Below, piece by piece: positions 33,261 to 43,444 of a DNA stretch of 64,000 nt. The position numbers and the translations under genes were made by a program. The notes under the pieces were generated by a model, which worked only from the letters and a program-made list of their open reading frames with translations, was not told where the DNA came from and ran no database searches. The first letter of the stretch is position 1, and each line of letters opens with the position of its first letter. The stretch is from Halotalea alkalilenta DSM 17697 (lineage in GTDB: Bacteria > Pseudomonadota > Gammaproteobacteria > Pseudomonadales > Halomonadaceae): the NCBI RefSeq assembly GCF_000621205.1, contig NZ_KK211232.1:139341-203340 (forward strand). The letters are read 5' to 3'.

Positions 33261-35774
33261 CTAGCGCGGCTTGGTCCGGGCGGTGGGTTCGGCCTTGAGC
33301 GGATCGTCGGGCCAGAAATGCTTGGGATAGCGCCCTTTCAGCTCTTTCTTCACTTCGGGATAGCCACTGCGCCAGAAACTGGCCAGGTCGCCGGTCACCT
33401 GGACCGGCCGGCGCGCGGGGGAAAGCAGGTGCAGGACCACCGGCTGCCGGCCGTCGGCGACGCTCGGGGTGACGGTGGCGCCGAACAGCTCCTGCAGCCG
33501 AGCGGCGAGTACCGGCGGCGCGACTCCCTCGGGGTCGTAGTCGAGCCGTGCGCGGCTGCCCGAGGGCAGTGGCAGATGAGTCGGCGCCAACCGCTCGAGC
33601 TCCGCCGGCAGCGGCCAGGGCAGCTGCGCGAGCAGCGCCTGCTCGAGCGGCAGGCGCTCGAAGTGGGCGACCCTGCGTATGTCCTGCAACCAAGGGGCGA
33701 GCCACTGATCGAGCCCGGCGAGCAGCGCATCGTCATCGAGCGCCGGCCAGCGGCTCTCGCCATCGTTCTCGAGCTCGATCCGGCGCAACAGCGCCACCCT
33801 GGCGCGCAGCTGCATCAGCGCTGGGGTCCAAGGCAAAAGCTCAAGGCCACGCGCGCGTATGAAGCCGAGCTGGGCGTCCAGCAGCAGCGACGGGGCGGGA
33901 CTCTCGAGTGCCGCGCGCTTCACCACCAGCTCGCCGGCTCGCCACTGCCGCTCGATCAGCATCGCTTCGCTGCGCGCCGGCCACTCGCAGCGCTCCCTCA
34001 CTTCCAGCAGCGGGGCCAGGCAGCCTTCGAACAGCGAGGGATCGAGCTCGACGGCCTGGCGGATCACCTCGCTGGGCTCGCCCTGGCGTCCGCCCAGCTC
34101 GGCGATCACTAGCCACTGCGAGCGACACAGCGGATCGAGCATCTGGAAATGCGCCGCGCGGCCGTTGGCGAGCAGATAGTCGACGCCACCGGGGGAACGC
34201 TGGCGGGCGATCCGGTCAGGAAAGGCAAAAGCGAGCAGCGCCCCGCTCCAAACCGGGGACTCGACGGCCTGCTCCTCGATACCCAGCAGGCGACAGTAGC
34301 GCCGGGCCTGCCGCTGAGCCGCGCCAACGGCGCCTACCCTGGCGGCGAGGTCGGGCCCCGCGCCCGCACCGCGCTCCTCGAGCAGCGCGGCGAGCTCGCA
34401 GCCAAGCGCTCCCTGGCCGAGCTCGCGGGCGCGCAGCAGCATATGCCCCAGGCGCGGCGGCAGCGGCAGCCCGGCCATCGCTTCGCCATGAGCGGTCAAG
34501 CGCCCATCGTCATCGAGCGCGCCCAGCGTGCGTAGCAGTCCGCGCGCCTGGGCCAGCGCCGCAACCGGGGGTGGATCGAGCCAGCGCAGCTCCTCGGGCT
34601 CGGCACCGAAGCGCAGCGCCTGGAGCAGCATCGCGCCGAGATCGGCCTCGAGAATCTCGGCACCGGCATAGGCCGCAAGCGTCGCCTGCTGGGATTCGCT
34701 CCACAGCCGATGGCAGACCCCGGGCGCAAGCCGGCCCGCGCGCCCGGCGCGCTGGTCGGCCTGGGCCTTGGATACACGACGTGTCTCGAGCCGGGTCAGC
34801 GCCCGGCTCGGATCGAAGCGCGGCGCGCGGGAGAGACCTGCATCGATCACCACGCGCACGCCCTCGACGGTCAGGCTGGTCTCGGCGATGGAGCTCGCGA
34901 GCACGATGCGTCGGCGCCCTTGCGGGTCCGGCGCGATCGCCGCTCGCTGGCGTTCGAGCGGAAGTTCGCCGTGCAGAGGCAGCACTCGGGGAGCATCGGG
35001 GCCGGGCCAGCGCCCCTCGAGCCGCGTGGCGAGACGGCGGATTTCGGCCTTGCCGGGCAGGAACACGAGCAGGTCCCCGGATTGCTCGATGAGTGCGGCG
35101 TCGATGGTCTCGACCAGCCTCGCCTCGAGCCCCGGCCAGTCGTCGAGCCGCAAGGGCGTTGCGGCATAGCGCATCGCCACCGGATACAGCCGGCCCTGGC
35201 TCGAGAGCCTCGGCGCATCGCCAAGCAATCCGGCGATGCGCTCCCCGTCAAGGGTCGCGGACATCACCAAAAGCTTGAGCGGGTCGCTGGGCTCGCGCAG
35301 CAGTTCACGCCCGGCAAGACACAGCGCCAGCCCGAGATCCGCATCGAGGTGGCGCTCATGGAATTCATCGAAGATCACCAGCCCAACGTCTTCCAGCGCG
35401 GGATCGCGCTGCAGCCGGTGCAGCAGCACACCGACGGTGACGACCTCCAGCCGGGTATCGGGACCGATACGGCTATCGAGGCGCATGCGATAGCCGACCC
35501 GGCCACCGGGCCGCTCGCCGAACTGCTCGGCGAGGCGTTCAGCCACCGCGCGAGCGGCGAGCCGGCGCGGCTCGAGCAAAAGGATCCGACGCCCGGCGAG
35601 CCAGGGGGAGTCGAGCAGCGCCAGCGGCACCCGGGTGGTCTTACCGGCCCCGGGCATCGCTTCGAGCACCGCCTCGTCGCGCCGGCCCAGGCAGCTTTTC
35701 AGCTCGTCGAGCAGCGCATCGATCGGTAGCGGAGAGAGTGGAGGAAGATGCGAAAGAGACAAACGCTGCACCAT
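33261..35774 (-). CDS. hrpB: ATP-dependent RNA helicase HrpB
   Basis: DEAH/RHA-type helicase of the HrpB group; the cellular role is not well defined. 837 residues. Motif I AMPGAGKTT (near residue 40), Ia LEPRRLAARA, II DEFHERH, III MSATLD, and QRAGRAGRLAPG as motif VI are in order. The C-terminal HrpB domain includes RIARQRSPGGVDYLLANGR and ends with SFWRSGYPEVKKELKGRYPKHFW (shown in parts). The ATG at 35774 is 8 bases after the rarA stop; a TTG at 35786 overlapping that stop is an alternative. Being placed after ftsK-lolA-rarA, it likely shares their transcript. Confidence 0.95.
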   Translation of the reverse strand: MVQRLSLSHLPPLSPLPIDALLDELKSCLGRRDEAVLEAMPGAGKTTRVPLALLDSPWLAGRRILLLEPRRLAARAVAERLAEQFGERPGGRVGYRMRLDSRIGPDTRLEVVTVGVLLHRLQRDPALEDVGLVIFDEFHERHLDADLGLALCLAGRELLREPSDPLKLLVMSATLDGERIAGLLGDAPRLSSQGRLYPVAMRYAATPLRLDDWPGLEARLVETIDAALIEQSGDLLVFLPGKAEIRRLATRLEGRWPGPDAPRVLPLHGELPLERQRAAIAPDPQGRRRIVLASSIAETSLTVEGVRVVIDAGLSRAPRFDPSRALTRLETRRVSKAQADQRAGRAGRLAPGVCHRLWSESQQATLAAYAGAEILEADLGAMLLQALRFGAEPEELRWLDPPPVAALAQARGLLRTLGALDDDGRLTAHGEAMAGLPLPPRLGHMLLRARELGQGALGCELAALLEERGAGAGPDLAARVGAVGAAQRQARRYCRLLGIEEQAVESPVWSGALLAFAFPDRIARQRSPGGVDYLLANGRAAHFQMLDPLCRSQWLVIAELGGRQGEPSEVIRQAVELDPSLFEGCLAPLLEVRERCEWPARSEAMLIERQWRAGELVVKRAALESPAPSLLLDAQLGFIRARGLELLPWTPALMQLRARVALLRRIELENDGESRWPALDDDALLAGLDQWLAPWLQDIRRVAHFERLPLEQALLAQLPWPLPAELERLAPTHLPLPSGSRARLDYDPEGVAPPVLAARLQELFGATVTPSVADGRQPVVLHLLSPARRPVQVTGDLASFWRSGYPEVKKELKGRYPKHFWPDDPLKAEPTARTKPR

Positions 35775-35782
35775 CTGCGAAC

Positions 35783-37108
35783 TCAACCGCGATCGCGGTC
35801 GAGTTCGGCAAGCCAGGCGAGCTTCTGGCGGATCTTGGCCTCGAGGCCGCGATCCACCGGCTCATAATAGCGGGTACCTTCGAGCTCCGGGGGAAAGTAG
35901 ACCTCGCCCGCGGCGTAGGCATCCGGCTCATCGTGGGCATAGCGGTATTCGCGGCCATGGCCGAGCGACTTCATCAACTGAGTCGGGGCGTTGCGCAGGT
36001 GAATCGGAACCTCGTAGCCAGGGGTGGCGGCGACCTGGGCGCGCGCGGCGTTGTAGGCCTTGTAGGCGGCGTTGCTCTTCGGCGCGCAGGCGATATAGAG
36101 AATCGCCTGCGCGACCGCCAGTTCGCCTTCGGGCGAGCCGAGGCGCTCCTGCACCTGCCAGCCCTCGAGCGCGAGCGTCAGGGCGCGCGGGTCGGCGTTG
36201 CCGATCTCCTCGCTGGCCATCCGCACCACGCGCCGAGCGATGTAGAGCGGGTCCATTCCCCCCTCCAGCATGCGGCAGAACCAATACAAGGCGGCGTCGG
36301 GCGCGCTGCCGCGCACCGACTTGTGCAGCGCCGATATCTGGTCGTAGAACAGATCCCCGCCACGATCGAGCCGGCGCGTGCTCTCGCCGAGCACCTCGTC
36401 GAGCACCGCCTCGCTGATCCGCGCCCCGCCTTGCTCGCTCGGCTCGGCCAGGTCGGCGGCGATCTCGAGCAGGTTGAGCGCCCGGCGAGCGTCGCCGTCG
36501 GCGGCGCGGGCGAGCAGATCGCGCACCTCGTCGGGCACCTCGAGCGACTGGGCGCCGAGGCCCGCCTCGCTCGCCAGCGCCCGGTCGATCACCCGGCGCA
36601 GCTCTGCCGGTTCGAGCGGCTTGAGCACGTGGACCCTGGCGCGGGAGAGCAGCGCATTGTTGAGTTCGAACGACGGGTTCTCGGTGGTCGCGCCGACGAA
36701 GATGAATACCCCCTCTTCGACCCAGGGCAGGAAGGCGTCCTGCTGGGCCTTGTTGAAGCGGTGCACTTCATCGACGAAGAGCAGCGTGCGGGTGCCGTTG
36801 GAGGCGCGCATCTGCGCCTGCTCGGCCGCCGCGCGGATGTCCTTGACCCCGGCGGACACCGCCGAGAGGGTGGCGAAGTGCGCCTTGGTGTGGGCGGCGA
36901 TCAGCCGCGCCAGGGTGGTCTTGCCGACGCCCGGCGGCCCCCATAGGATCATCGAATAGAGCTGGTCGCGCGCCAGTGCCTGGCGCAGCGGCTTGCCTTC
37001 GCCGAGCAGGTGGGACTGGCCGACGTAGTCGTCCAGGCTAACGGGGCGCAGCCGCGCCGCCAGCGGCTGTCCTGGCGGCGCGGCTGCGGCGAACAGATCT
37101 TCGCTCAC
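35783..37108 (-). CDS. rarA: Replication-associated recombination protein RarA (MgsA)
   Basis: AAA+ ATPase related to clamp-loader subunits and eukaryotic WRNIP1, acting at stalled replication forks. About 441 residues. Signatures: PLAARLRPVSLDDYVGQ, Walker A WGPPGVGKTT, Walker B with FVDEVHRFNKAQQD, GATTENPSFELNNALLSRA, and the tetramerisation region SVRGSAPDAALYW and YRYAHDEPDAYAAGEVYFP. I prefer the GTG at 37108, which follows GGAGAG; an in-frame ATG at 37150 would add 14 Gly/Pro-rich residues. It lies between lolA and hrpB in one leftward run, an order (ftsK-lolA-rarA) common in gammaproteobacteria. Confidence 0.95.
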   Translation of the reverse strand: MSEDLFAAAAPPGQPLAARLRPVSLDDYVGQSHLLGEGKPLRQALARDQLYSMILWGPPGVGKTTLARLIAAHTKAHFATLSAVSAGVKDIRAAAEQAQMRASNGTRTLLFVDEVHRFNKAQQDAFLPWVEEGVFIFVGATTENPSFELNNALLSRARVHVLKPLEPAELRRVIDRALASEAGLGAQSLEVPDEVRDLLARAADGDARRALNLLEIAADLAEPSEQGGARISEAVLDEVLGESTRRLDRGGDLFYDQISALHKSVRGSAPDAALYWFCRMLEGGMDPLYIARRVVRMASEEIGNADPRALTLALEGWQVQERLGSPEGELAVAQAILYIACAPKSNAAYKAYNAARAQVAATPGYEVPIHLRNAPTQLMKSLGHGREYRYAHDEPDAYAAGEVYFPPELEGTRYYEPVDRGLEAKIRQKLAWLAELDRDRG

Positions 37109-37156
37109 ATCGCTCTCCGTGGAATCATCGCCCGGGCCGGGCCCGGGCATGCTGGC

Positions 37157-37801
37157 TCACTGCTCGCGAATCACATCGGCCCCTTCGGGGATCTGGAAGG
37201 CGAAGCGCGAATCGTCGACGCTGCCGTTCTGCTCGATGCTGTCGAAGCCGATCTCGGTACGCTGGCCGGTGGCATCGACCAGATCGAGCCCGGTCAGCCG
37301 CTGGCCCTGGAAGGTCATCTCGAGCGACTCGAACAGGCTGTCGTTGCCACGCGGCGAGAGCGAGAAGATTTCGGTATCGCCCTGTGCACGCATGCTGACG
37401 CCGTAGTTCGAGGTCAGCTCGCCGGCGCTGCCGGAGAGCAAAAGCGCCGGCGTGCTGGTGACCTTGGGATCGAGCGCGCGCACGGTGACCTGCTCGAGGT
37501 CGGGGTCATACATATAGACCTGGGCGCCGTCGGACACCACGGTCTGCGAATAGGGCGCATTGACTTCCCAGCGGAACTTGCCGGGGCGCGCCAGCCACAT
37601 GTGTCCGCTGGCATCCTGCAGCGACTGCCCATCGTCCCCCTGGACCCGCTGCTGGAAATCGGCGGAATAGGTGTGCAGCGGCTCGAGCAGCTCGGTCAAA
37701 CGCGAGGCCGGGTCCGTCTGGGCCAGCGCCGGGCTCGAGGCGCAGAGCGCGACCCCCAGGCCGAACAGCAAGCGAGCGGCGTGAATGCGGGTTTGAATCA
37801 T
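37157..37801 (-). CDS. lolA: Outer-membrane lipoprotein carrier LolA
   Basis: Periplasmic chaperone that ferries lipoproteins from LolCDE to LolB. 214 residues, with a signal peptide (positive start, hydrophobic LLFGLGVALCASSPALA, cleavage before QTDP). The mature part shows YSADFQQRV, GHMWLARPGKFRWEVNAPY and QTVVSDGAQVYMYDPDLEQVTV, the standard LolA beta-sheet with its conserved Arg (FRW). AAGGAAAC precedes the ATG. The gene sits 40 bases after ftsK and 48 bases before the preferred rarA start. Confidence 0.95.
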   Translation of the reverse strand: MIQTRIHAARLLFGLGVALCASSPALAQTDPASRLTELLEPLHTYSADFQQRVQGDDGQSLQDASGHMWLARPGKFRWEVNAPYSQTVVSDGAQVYMYDPDLEQVTVRALDPKVTSTPALLLSGSAGELTSNYGVSMRAQGDTEIFSLSPRGNDSLFESLEMTFQGQRLTGLDLVDATGQRTEIGFDSIEQNGSVDDSRFAFQIPEGADVIREQ

Positions 37802-37841
37802 GGCGTTTCCTTACCATCGTTTCGTTGTGACGCCGCGCGAC

Positions 37842-40800
37842 TCATTCGCGCGGCGGCGGCGATGCCAGCACTTCGCGAGCGCCGTTGGTGCCCATGCTCG
37901 ACACCACGCCAGCACGCTCCATCGCCTCGACCAGTCTAGAGGCACGGTTGTAGCCGATCTTGAAGTTACGCTGCACCGACGACACCGAGACCCGCTGGGT
38001 CTTGGTCACGAACGCCACGGCCTCGTCGTAGAGCGCGTCCTGCTCGGCATCCGAATTGCCATCGCCTTCGGCCTCGAGCCCGGTCAGCGCCTCGGCGCTG
38101 ACCTCGCCGGAGAGGATCTCCTCGACGTATTCGGGCTTGCCGCGCAGCTTCCAGTCCTCGACCACCCGATGCACTTCGTTGTCGTCGACGAAGGCACCGT
38201 GCACCCGGACCGGGGTACCGGCGCCGACCGATAGGTAGAGCATGTCGCCGTGGCCGAGCAGGCTCTCCGCACCGCCCTGGTCGAGGATGGTGCGCGAATC
38301 GATCTTGGAGGAGACCTGGAAGGCGATCCGCGAGGGGATGTTCGCCTTGATCAGGCCCGTGACCACGTCGACCGAGGGCCGCTGGGTCGCGAGCACCAGG
38401 TGGATGCCTGCGGCGCGCGCCTTCTGCGCCAGCCGGGCGATCAGCTCCTCGACCTTCTTGCCGACGATCATGAACATGTCGGCGAACTCGTCGATCACCA
38501 CCACGATGTAGGGCAGCTTCTCGAGCGTCGGATGCGGCTCGCCGGCCTGCCAGGGCTCGGGCTCCCACAGCGGATCGGCGACCTGGGCACCAGCGGCGTG
38601 GGCCTCATCGAGCTTGTCGTTGAAGCCGCCGATGTTGCGCACGCCCATCTTGGACATCAATTTATAGCGACGTTCCATCTCGGCGACGCACCAGCGCAGC
38701 GAGTTGGCCGCCTCCTTCATGTCGGTGACCACCGGCGCGAGCAGGTGGGGAATGTCGTCGTAGACCGAGAGCTCGAGCATCTTCGGATCGATCAGGATCA
38801 TCCGCACCTGCTCGGGAGTCGACTTGAGCAGCATCGAGATCAGCATCGCGTTGACCCCGACCGACTTGCCCGAACCAGTGGTCCCGGCGACCAGCAGGTG
38901 GGGCATCCGTGCCAGGTCGGCGACCACCGGCTGGCCACTGATGCTCTGCCCCAGCGCGATGGTCACGGGCGATACGGCGTCGCGATAGGCCGAAGTGTCG
39001 AGCACCTGGCGCAGGCGGATCATCGCCCGGGTCGGGTTGGGGATCTCGATGCCGACCGTCGGACGGCCCTGGATCACCTCGATCACGCGCACGCTCTTGA
39101 CCAGCAGCGAACGGGCGAGATCCTTCGACAGGTTGCTGATCTTCGAGCTCTTCACCCCAGCGGCGGGGCGAATCTCGAACTGGGTGATCACCGGTCCCGG
39201 AGATATCTTGACCACCTCCGCCTTGACCCCATACTCCTTGAGCCGCATTTCGAGCAGCTCGGCCATACCGTCGAGCTCCTCCTGGGTATAGGAAGGCTGG
39301 CTGACTCCGGCTGGCGTCAGCAGCGCCGTCGACGGCATCTCGCCCACCGGCTCCGCGAGCTCGGTGGCCGGGCGCTGGTTCTGCAGGTGCTCGACGGTCC
39401 AAAGCCGCGGCGATACGGTATCTACCGGCTCGTCGTCGAGGGTGAACGGCGCATCGAACTCCTCGCCCGCATCGGTGGTCTCGAACAGCGCGCGGGGGGC
39501 GTCGGTGTCGTCTTCATCGTCTTCGTCGTCGAGCCGCGGCTCGCTACGCGACGAGGCAGCGCTATGCAGCTCAGGCTCACGATGGCGGTCGTCGTCATCG
39601 AAGGCGGTCTCGACCACCTCGTCGTCGAGCGCCGAGAAGCGCGCAAGCGGCGGCGTCTCACCATCGTCCTCTGCGACCAGGCGCGCCCCGGCCGGCTCCT
39701 CCTCGATGAGCGGCGCTCGCCGTTCGGTCTGCGAGGCGCGCTCGGCATCCTCCCGCGCGACCAGCGGCGGCTCGAACACAGGCGCGCCGGTGGATGCGCC
39801 GCCGGCGGCGGCGTGCCCACTTGCAGCGGCTATGGCACCGGCACCAGCGGCGAACGCCTCCCCGGCACCGATCCGGATGCGCGGCTTCGGGCTCGGCGCG
39901 CTGGCCGCTGCGGGGGGCATATCCTGCGCTGCCGGGGGCATATCCTGCGCTGCGGCCGTCTGATGGCCGAACCCTTCGGGAATGCGCCGCCGGGTGACAT
40001 CGGCATAGGGCGGGGGCGGATCGATCACCTCGGGCTCGAGTTCGGCCGCCGGGGGCGTGGGTACCAGCCGCTCGCCCGCTTCTGTCTCTTCTACTTCGAC
40101 GACCGCGCTCGTGGCGCTCCAACGGCGCTCACTCAGCGTTTCATTCTCCTCGTCCTCCTCGAGCCGCAGTTCCGGTATCGACACAGTGGCCGGTACTTCC
40201 GCGCGCAGCGCCACGGCGTCCCGGCGCCGCTCGGATTCGTCCGGGAGTGACGGCTCGTCGTCGCGATGAGCGACCAGCGGAGCGAAGGTGTCGGGCTCCT
40301 GCGCCAGCTCGTCGGAAGTGCGCCGCGAGGGCGTCTGCTCGACGCGTTCCCAGGGAATGTCGTGGCCACCGTCGCTGCGCTCGTCGTAGATCTCGAAGCG
40401 CGGCGCGCGGCGCTCGCTTTCCTGGCCTGCGAGATCGTCATCGCCAAGGCTCGGTTCGCGTTCGGTGTCCGTCGATTCGGCCTTCGCCTGGGCGGCCCTG
40501 CCCATGAACGGAAGCCCCAGCAGGCGCTTCCAGCGCGAAGGGCGCGAGGCCTCGTCGGTCTCGTAGGCGGGCTCGTCGCGATCGTCGCGCCTGGCCTCAA
40601 GCGGTTCGTCCCGCTCGGGCGCCTGATCGCGCAGATGGTAGGGATCATCCTCGGCGTGATAGGTATCGTAGGCGCTGGCCCGTGCTTCCAGGCGCTCGTG
40701 ACGCAGCGCCCGCCGCGCGGCGAGGTCGTCACGCACCGAGCCGAGCCGCGCGCCGCACCAGCGCGATACCCTGAGGATCGCCTTGCCAAGCTCGTCCATG

Positions 40801-41459
40801 ATGCCGAGCCAGGAAGTATTGGAGAGCAATGGGAAGCCGCCGAGCAGCAGCGCCAAGGCGACCAGCGTGGTGCCATGCACGCCGATCAGATCGATCAGCA
40901 CGCTGGAGAGGCCTTCGCCTACGATCCCGCCGTTGTTGTAGGGCAGATCGCTTTCCGGCTGATAGAAGTGCACCGCACTGAGGATGCAGCTTCCCAGCAG
41001 CACCAGCATCAGCCCCCCCACTCTCACCGCTAGCGCGGTGGGATCCCAGGCGAAATGCGCGATCCGGGTACGGATCAGCCGCCAGCCGGCGAAACCGAAG
41101 ATCGCCGGCCACCACAGCGCGCTGTTGCCGAGCAGCGAGAACAGCACGTCGGCCATCCAGGCCCCGCCCCGGCCCATCCAGTTACCGATGCCCGCTTCCG
41201 GACCGCTGCTCGACCAGCCCGGGTCGGAGGGCGCGTAGCTGAAGAAAGCCAGCAGTAAAAACGCGCAGACGGCCAGCAGCGCGACCGCCACGCCGTCCTT
41301 GGCTGCACCTTGCAGCCGCGCGGTGAAACGCTGCGAGGCCTCACGCTGGCTGCGGGTCGAGGCACGGGCGCGGGCCTGCTGTTTCTTACGCGTGGTGACC
41401 GGTTTACGCTTACGGTTGGTGGTTGCCTGCGGTCGTTTGTTGCCACTCAATGTCGCCAT
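37842..41459 (-). CDS. ftsK: DNA translocase FtsK
   Basis: Septal DNA pump that clears the chromosome termini and activates XerCD at dif. 1,205 residues. A basic N-terminus precedes four membrane segments between about residues 55 and 205. A long acidic, low-complexity linker spans about 240-700. The motor has Walker [11 protein letters not shown] (near 858), Walker B-type [12 protein letters not shown] (near 985) and [19 protein letters not shown]. The C-terminal gamma winged helix ([25 protein letters not shown]) reads polar KOPS sequences. A 39-base perfect palindrome lies 36 bases upstream of the start. First gene of ftsK-lolA-rarA-hrpB. Confidence 0.97.
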   Translation of the reverse strand: MATLSGNKRPQATTNRKRKPVTTRKKQQARARASTRSQREASQRFTARLQGAAKDGVAVALLAVCAFLLLAFFSYAPSDPGWSSSGPEAGIGNWMGRGGAWMADVLFSLLGNSALWWPAIFGFAGWRLIRTRIAHFAWDPTALAVRVGGLMLVLLGSCILSAVHFYQPESDLPYNNGGIVGEGLSSVLIDLIGVHGTTLVALALLLGGFPLLSNTSWLGIMDELGKAILRVSRWCGARLGSVRDDLAARRALRHERLEARASAYDTYHAEDDPYHLRDQAPERDEPLEARRDDRDEPAYETDEASRPSRWKRLLGLPFMGRAAQAKAESTDTEREPSLGDDDLAGQESERRAPRFEIYDERSDGGHDIPWERVEQTPSRRTSDELAQEPDTFAPLVAHRDDEPSLPDESERRRDAVALRAEVPATVSIPELRLEEDEENETLSERRWSATSAVVEVEETEAGERLVPTPPAAELEPEVIDPPPPYADVTRRRIPEGFGHQTAAAQDMPPAAQDMPPAAASAPSPKPRIRIGAGEAFAAGAGAIAAASGHAAAGGASTGAPVFEPPLVAREDAERASQTERRAPLIEEEPAGARLVAEDDGETPPLARFSALDDEVVETAFDDDDRHREPELHSAASSRSEPRLDDEDDEDDTDAPRALFETTDAGEEFDAPFTLDDEPVDTVSPRLWTVEHLQNQRPATELAEPVGEMPSTALLTPAGVSQPSYTQEELDGMAELLEMRLKEYGVKAEVVKISPGPVITQFEIRPAAGVKSSKISNLSKDLARSLLVKSVRVIEVIQGRPTVGIEIPNPTRAMIRLRQVLDTSAYRDAVSPVTIALGQSISGQPVVADLARMPHLLVAGTTGSGKSVGVNAMLISMLLKSTPEQVRMILIDPKMLELSVYDDIPHLLAPVVTDMKEAANSLRWCVAEMERRYKLMSKMGVRNIGGFNDKLDEAHAAGAQVADPLWEPEPWQAGEPHPTLEKLPYIVVVIDEFADMFMIVGKKVEELIARLAQKARAAGIHLVLATQRPSVDVVTGLIKANIPSRIAFQVSSKIDSRTILDQGGAESLLGHGDMLYLSVGAGTPVRVHGAFVDDNEVHRVVEDWKLRGKPEYVEEILSGEVSAEALTGLEAEGDGNSDAEQDALYDEAVAFVTKTQRVSVSSVQRNFKIGYNRASRLVEAMERAGVVSSMGTNGAREVLASPPPRE
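39913..39954. repeat. 21-bp tandem duplication in the FtsK linker
   Basis: Two adjacent 21-base units (39913-39933 and 39934-39954) differ at one base. They encode the repeated heptad AAQDMPP in the disordered linker of FtsK, so the reading frame is kept. Confidence 0.7.
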
Positions 41460-41494
41460 CCCCTACGCGCCGGAAACCGGCGCTCTCCCGATCG

Positions 41495-41533
41495 GGGATC
41501 AGGTCGGCGACGCAGCGTCGCCGACCTGATCCC
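41495..41533. repeat. 39-base perfect palindrome upstream of ftsK
   Basis: Two 19-base arms, GGGATCAGGTCGGCGACGC and its exact reverse complement, flank a single base. No T-run follows on either side, so a simple terminator is unlikely; it lies 36 bases from the ftsK start. The remaining interval 41534-41866 holds no recognisable gene; it should contain the promoters of ftsK and aat. Confidence 0.8.
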
Positions 41534-41866
41534 GAGAAAATGAAACCAGGCGTCTTCCATGAACCCTGGGGTGCCGTCTTCATCCATCAGGCCACTCGGT
41601 TCATGCCTCGCCGTCACTGGCACAGCGAATGGAAGAATGATGGCACACCCTGAACGAATCGACCGGTGGCCGCGATCTTTCGGATCGCGGCGGCTCGCGC
41701 CTGGAGGTCGACCCGCGCTCGGCCCATCATACCTAGGCGGCCTTCCCCGTCACAGCTCTCTCTACCAGGGCGAGCGCAAACCGGTTGGGTCAAGGTATAT
41801 CGATCGTTTAGGCTGGTGAGTTCGATTGCAGTAGCGTAACGAGATGTCACCCAGGAGACTCCACCC

Positions 41867-41926
41867 ATGACGTCACCCTCCCATCGTTCATCTCGATGGA
41901 TCCCGGCCGGGACACGCGACCGATGA
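41867..41926 (+). CDS. Possible 19-residue leader ORF coupled to aat
   Basis: ATG at 41867 preceded by a strong AGGAG nine bases away opens a short frame MTSPSHRSSRWIPAGTRDR, whose stop TGA overlaps the aat ATG as ATGA. aat itself has no good ribosome-binding site. This layout suggests translational coupling from a leader peptide. Without ribosome profiling it remains a proposal; the peptide has no recognisable family. Confidence 0.4.
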   Translation: MTSPSHRSSRWIPAGTRDR

Positions 41927-42633
41927 CGGATTCTCTGATACCGGCCTGGCTCGGCGACGGGCCGGTGCGCTTCCCCGACGTCGAGCTTTCGCTGCGCGAG
42001 CCCGATGGACTCCTCGCCGTGGGCGGCAGGCTGACCCCCGAATGGCTGCTCGCCGCCTACCAGCGCGGAATATTCCCCTGGTACAGCCCCGGTGAGCCGC
42101 TGCTGTGGTGGAGCCCCGACCCCCGCATGGTGCTCTACCCCGGGGAGTTTCGCCTGCGCAGGAGCCTGGCCAAGCGCATCCGCAACGGCGGCTTCACCAT
42201 CACCCTCGACCATGACTTCGAGGCAGTGATCCATGCCTGCGCCGCGTCGCGCAGCGAAGGTACCTGGATCGGCGCGGAGATGATCGATGCCTATCAACGC
42301 CTCTATCGCCTCGGCCACGCCCACTCGGTGGAAGTATGGCGGCATGGAGAGCTGGTCGGCGGGCTCTACGGCGTCGCGCTTGGCCGGGTGTTCTTTGGAG
42401 AGTCGATGTTCTCGCGGGTCAGCGACGGCTCGAAGATGGCGCTGGCGCTGCTGGTCGGATTCCTGATCGAACGCGGATTCAGCCTGATCGATTGCCAGAT
42501 GCATACCCCCCATCTCGAGCGTCTCGGCGCGCGCCTGATCCCCCGCCGAGCGTTCAGCGAACATCTCGCGCGCGACTGCGCAACGATCGACGCTGGCGAG
42601 CCGGGAAGCTGGCGCGCTATCTTGACACCGTGA
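41923..42633 (+). CDS. aat: Leucyl/phenylalanyl-tRNA--protein transferase Aat
   Basis: Adds Leu or Phe from aminoacyl-tRNA to proteins with N-terminal Lys, Arg or Met, marking them for ClpS-ClpAP. 236 residues. Strong signatures: REPDGLLAVGGRLTPEWLLAAYQRGIFPWYSPGEPLLWWSPDPR (family core, given in part), HAHSVEVWRHGELVGGLYGVALG, and GESMFSRVSDGSKMALA. The start at 41923 is the best match; an in-frame ATG at 41896 would add nine residues. It may be coupled to the small upstream frame. It begins the aat-bpt-infA run, with clpA and clpS on the opposite strand just downstream. Confidence 0.95.
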   Translation: MTDSLIPAWLGDGPVRFPDVELSLREPDGLLAVGGRLTPEWLLAAYQRGIFPWYSPGEPLLWWSPDPRMVLYPGEFRLRRSLAKRIRNGGFTITLDHDFEAVIHACAASRSEGTWIGAEMIDAYQRLYRLGHAHSVEVWRHGELVGGLYGVALGRVFFGESMFSRVSDGSKMALALLVGFLIERGFSLIDCQMHTPHLERLGARLIPRRAFSEHLARDCATIDAGEPGSWRAILTP

Positions 42634-42706
42634 GTACGGGCGCCGGGTGAGCGACCCGCCACCTCGAGCATCGCGATGGTGCTTCACTGCGCTTCGGAGA
42701 TGGCCC

Positions 42707-43444
42707 ATGAGCTTTGACGCGTCCCCTTTGCTGACTCGACAGCTGCGCTTCTTTTTGACCGTCCCCCACCCTTGCAGCTATCTGCCCGGGCAGGAGGCGA
42801 CCACACTGTTCCTCGACCCGAACACGCCGGTCGACCTCGCCACCTATTCGGCGCTGACCCAGCTCGGTTTTCGCCGCAGCGGCCAGCATCTGTATCGACC
42901 GCACTGCGCCCACTGCCGCGCCTGCGTGTCGGTACGCATCCCGGTCCAGCGGTTCACCCCGGACCGCACCCAACGCCGAGTCATCAAGCGCAACCAGGAC
43001 TTGTCGATACGCGAGGTGCCGGCCCGCTACAGCGAGAGCTACTATGCGCTGTATGCCGCCTATATCGACGCGCGTCACGCCGACGGCGACATGTACCCAC
43101 CAACGCGCGAGCAGTTCCGCTCATTCCTGACCTCGCAATCGCACTTCGCTCGGATGGTGGAGTTTCGCCTCGAAGGAGAACTGCTGGCCGTAGCGGTGGT
43201 CGATCGCCTGCCCGATGGGCTTTCGGCGATCTATACGTTCTACTCCCCCGACCCAAACCTCGGTGCTCGCTCTCTCGGCAGCTATGCGATTCTCTGGCAG
43301 ATCCGCCGCGCGCTGGAAAGACGGCTCCCCTACGTCTACCTGGGGTACTGGATCGAACAAAGTGCGAAGATGCGCTACAAGCAGCGCTACCGCCCTCTCG
43401 AGTACCTCCAGGGGCAGCAGTGGCGCACGCTGCCGCTGGAGTAA
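42707..43444 (+). CDS. bpt: Aspartate/glutamate leucyltransferase Bpt (ATE family)
   Basis: Transfers leucine from tRNA to N-terminal Asp or Glu, feeding the same ClpS-ClpAP degradation path as Aat. 245 residues. The cysteine-rich start PCSYLPGQEATTLFLDP and RPHCAHCRACVSVRIPV, then YAAYIDARHADGDMYPP and the C-terminal YVYLGYWIEQSAKMRYKQRYRPLEYL are diagnostic of the bacterial ATE/Bpt group. GGAGATGG precedes the ATG at 42707; the frame extends upstream to 42647 without homology. It is 73 bases after aat. Confidence 0.94.
   Translation: MSFDASPLLTRQLRFFLTVPHPCSYLPGQEATTLFLDPNTPVDLATYSALTQLGFRRSGQHLYRPHCAHCRACVSVRIPVQRFTPDRTQRRVIKRNQDLSIREVPARYSESYYALYAAYIDARHADGDMYPPTREQFRSFLTSQSHFARMVEFRLEGELLAVAVVDRLPDGLSAIYTFYSPDPNLGARSLGSYAILWQIRRALERRLPYVYLGYWIEQSAKMRYKQRYRPLEYLQGQQWRTLPLE

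Noticed and set aside
38250..40250. 666-codon plus-strand frame
   Set aside because: Antisense to ftsK; its His/Arg/Gln-rich composition is the mirror of the ftsK codons.
41495..41533. Palindrome near ftsK considered as a dif/XerCD site
   Set aside because: dif sites are 28 bp with two different 11-bp arms; this is a perfect 19-bp-arm palindrome with no resemblance to the XerC/XerD arms.
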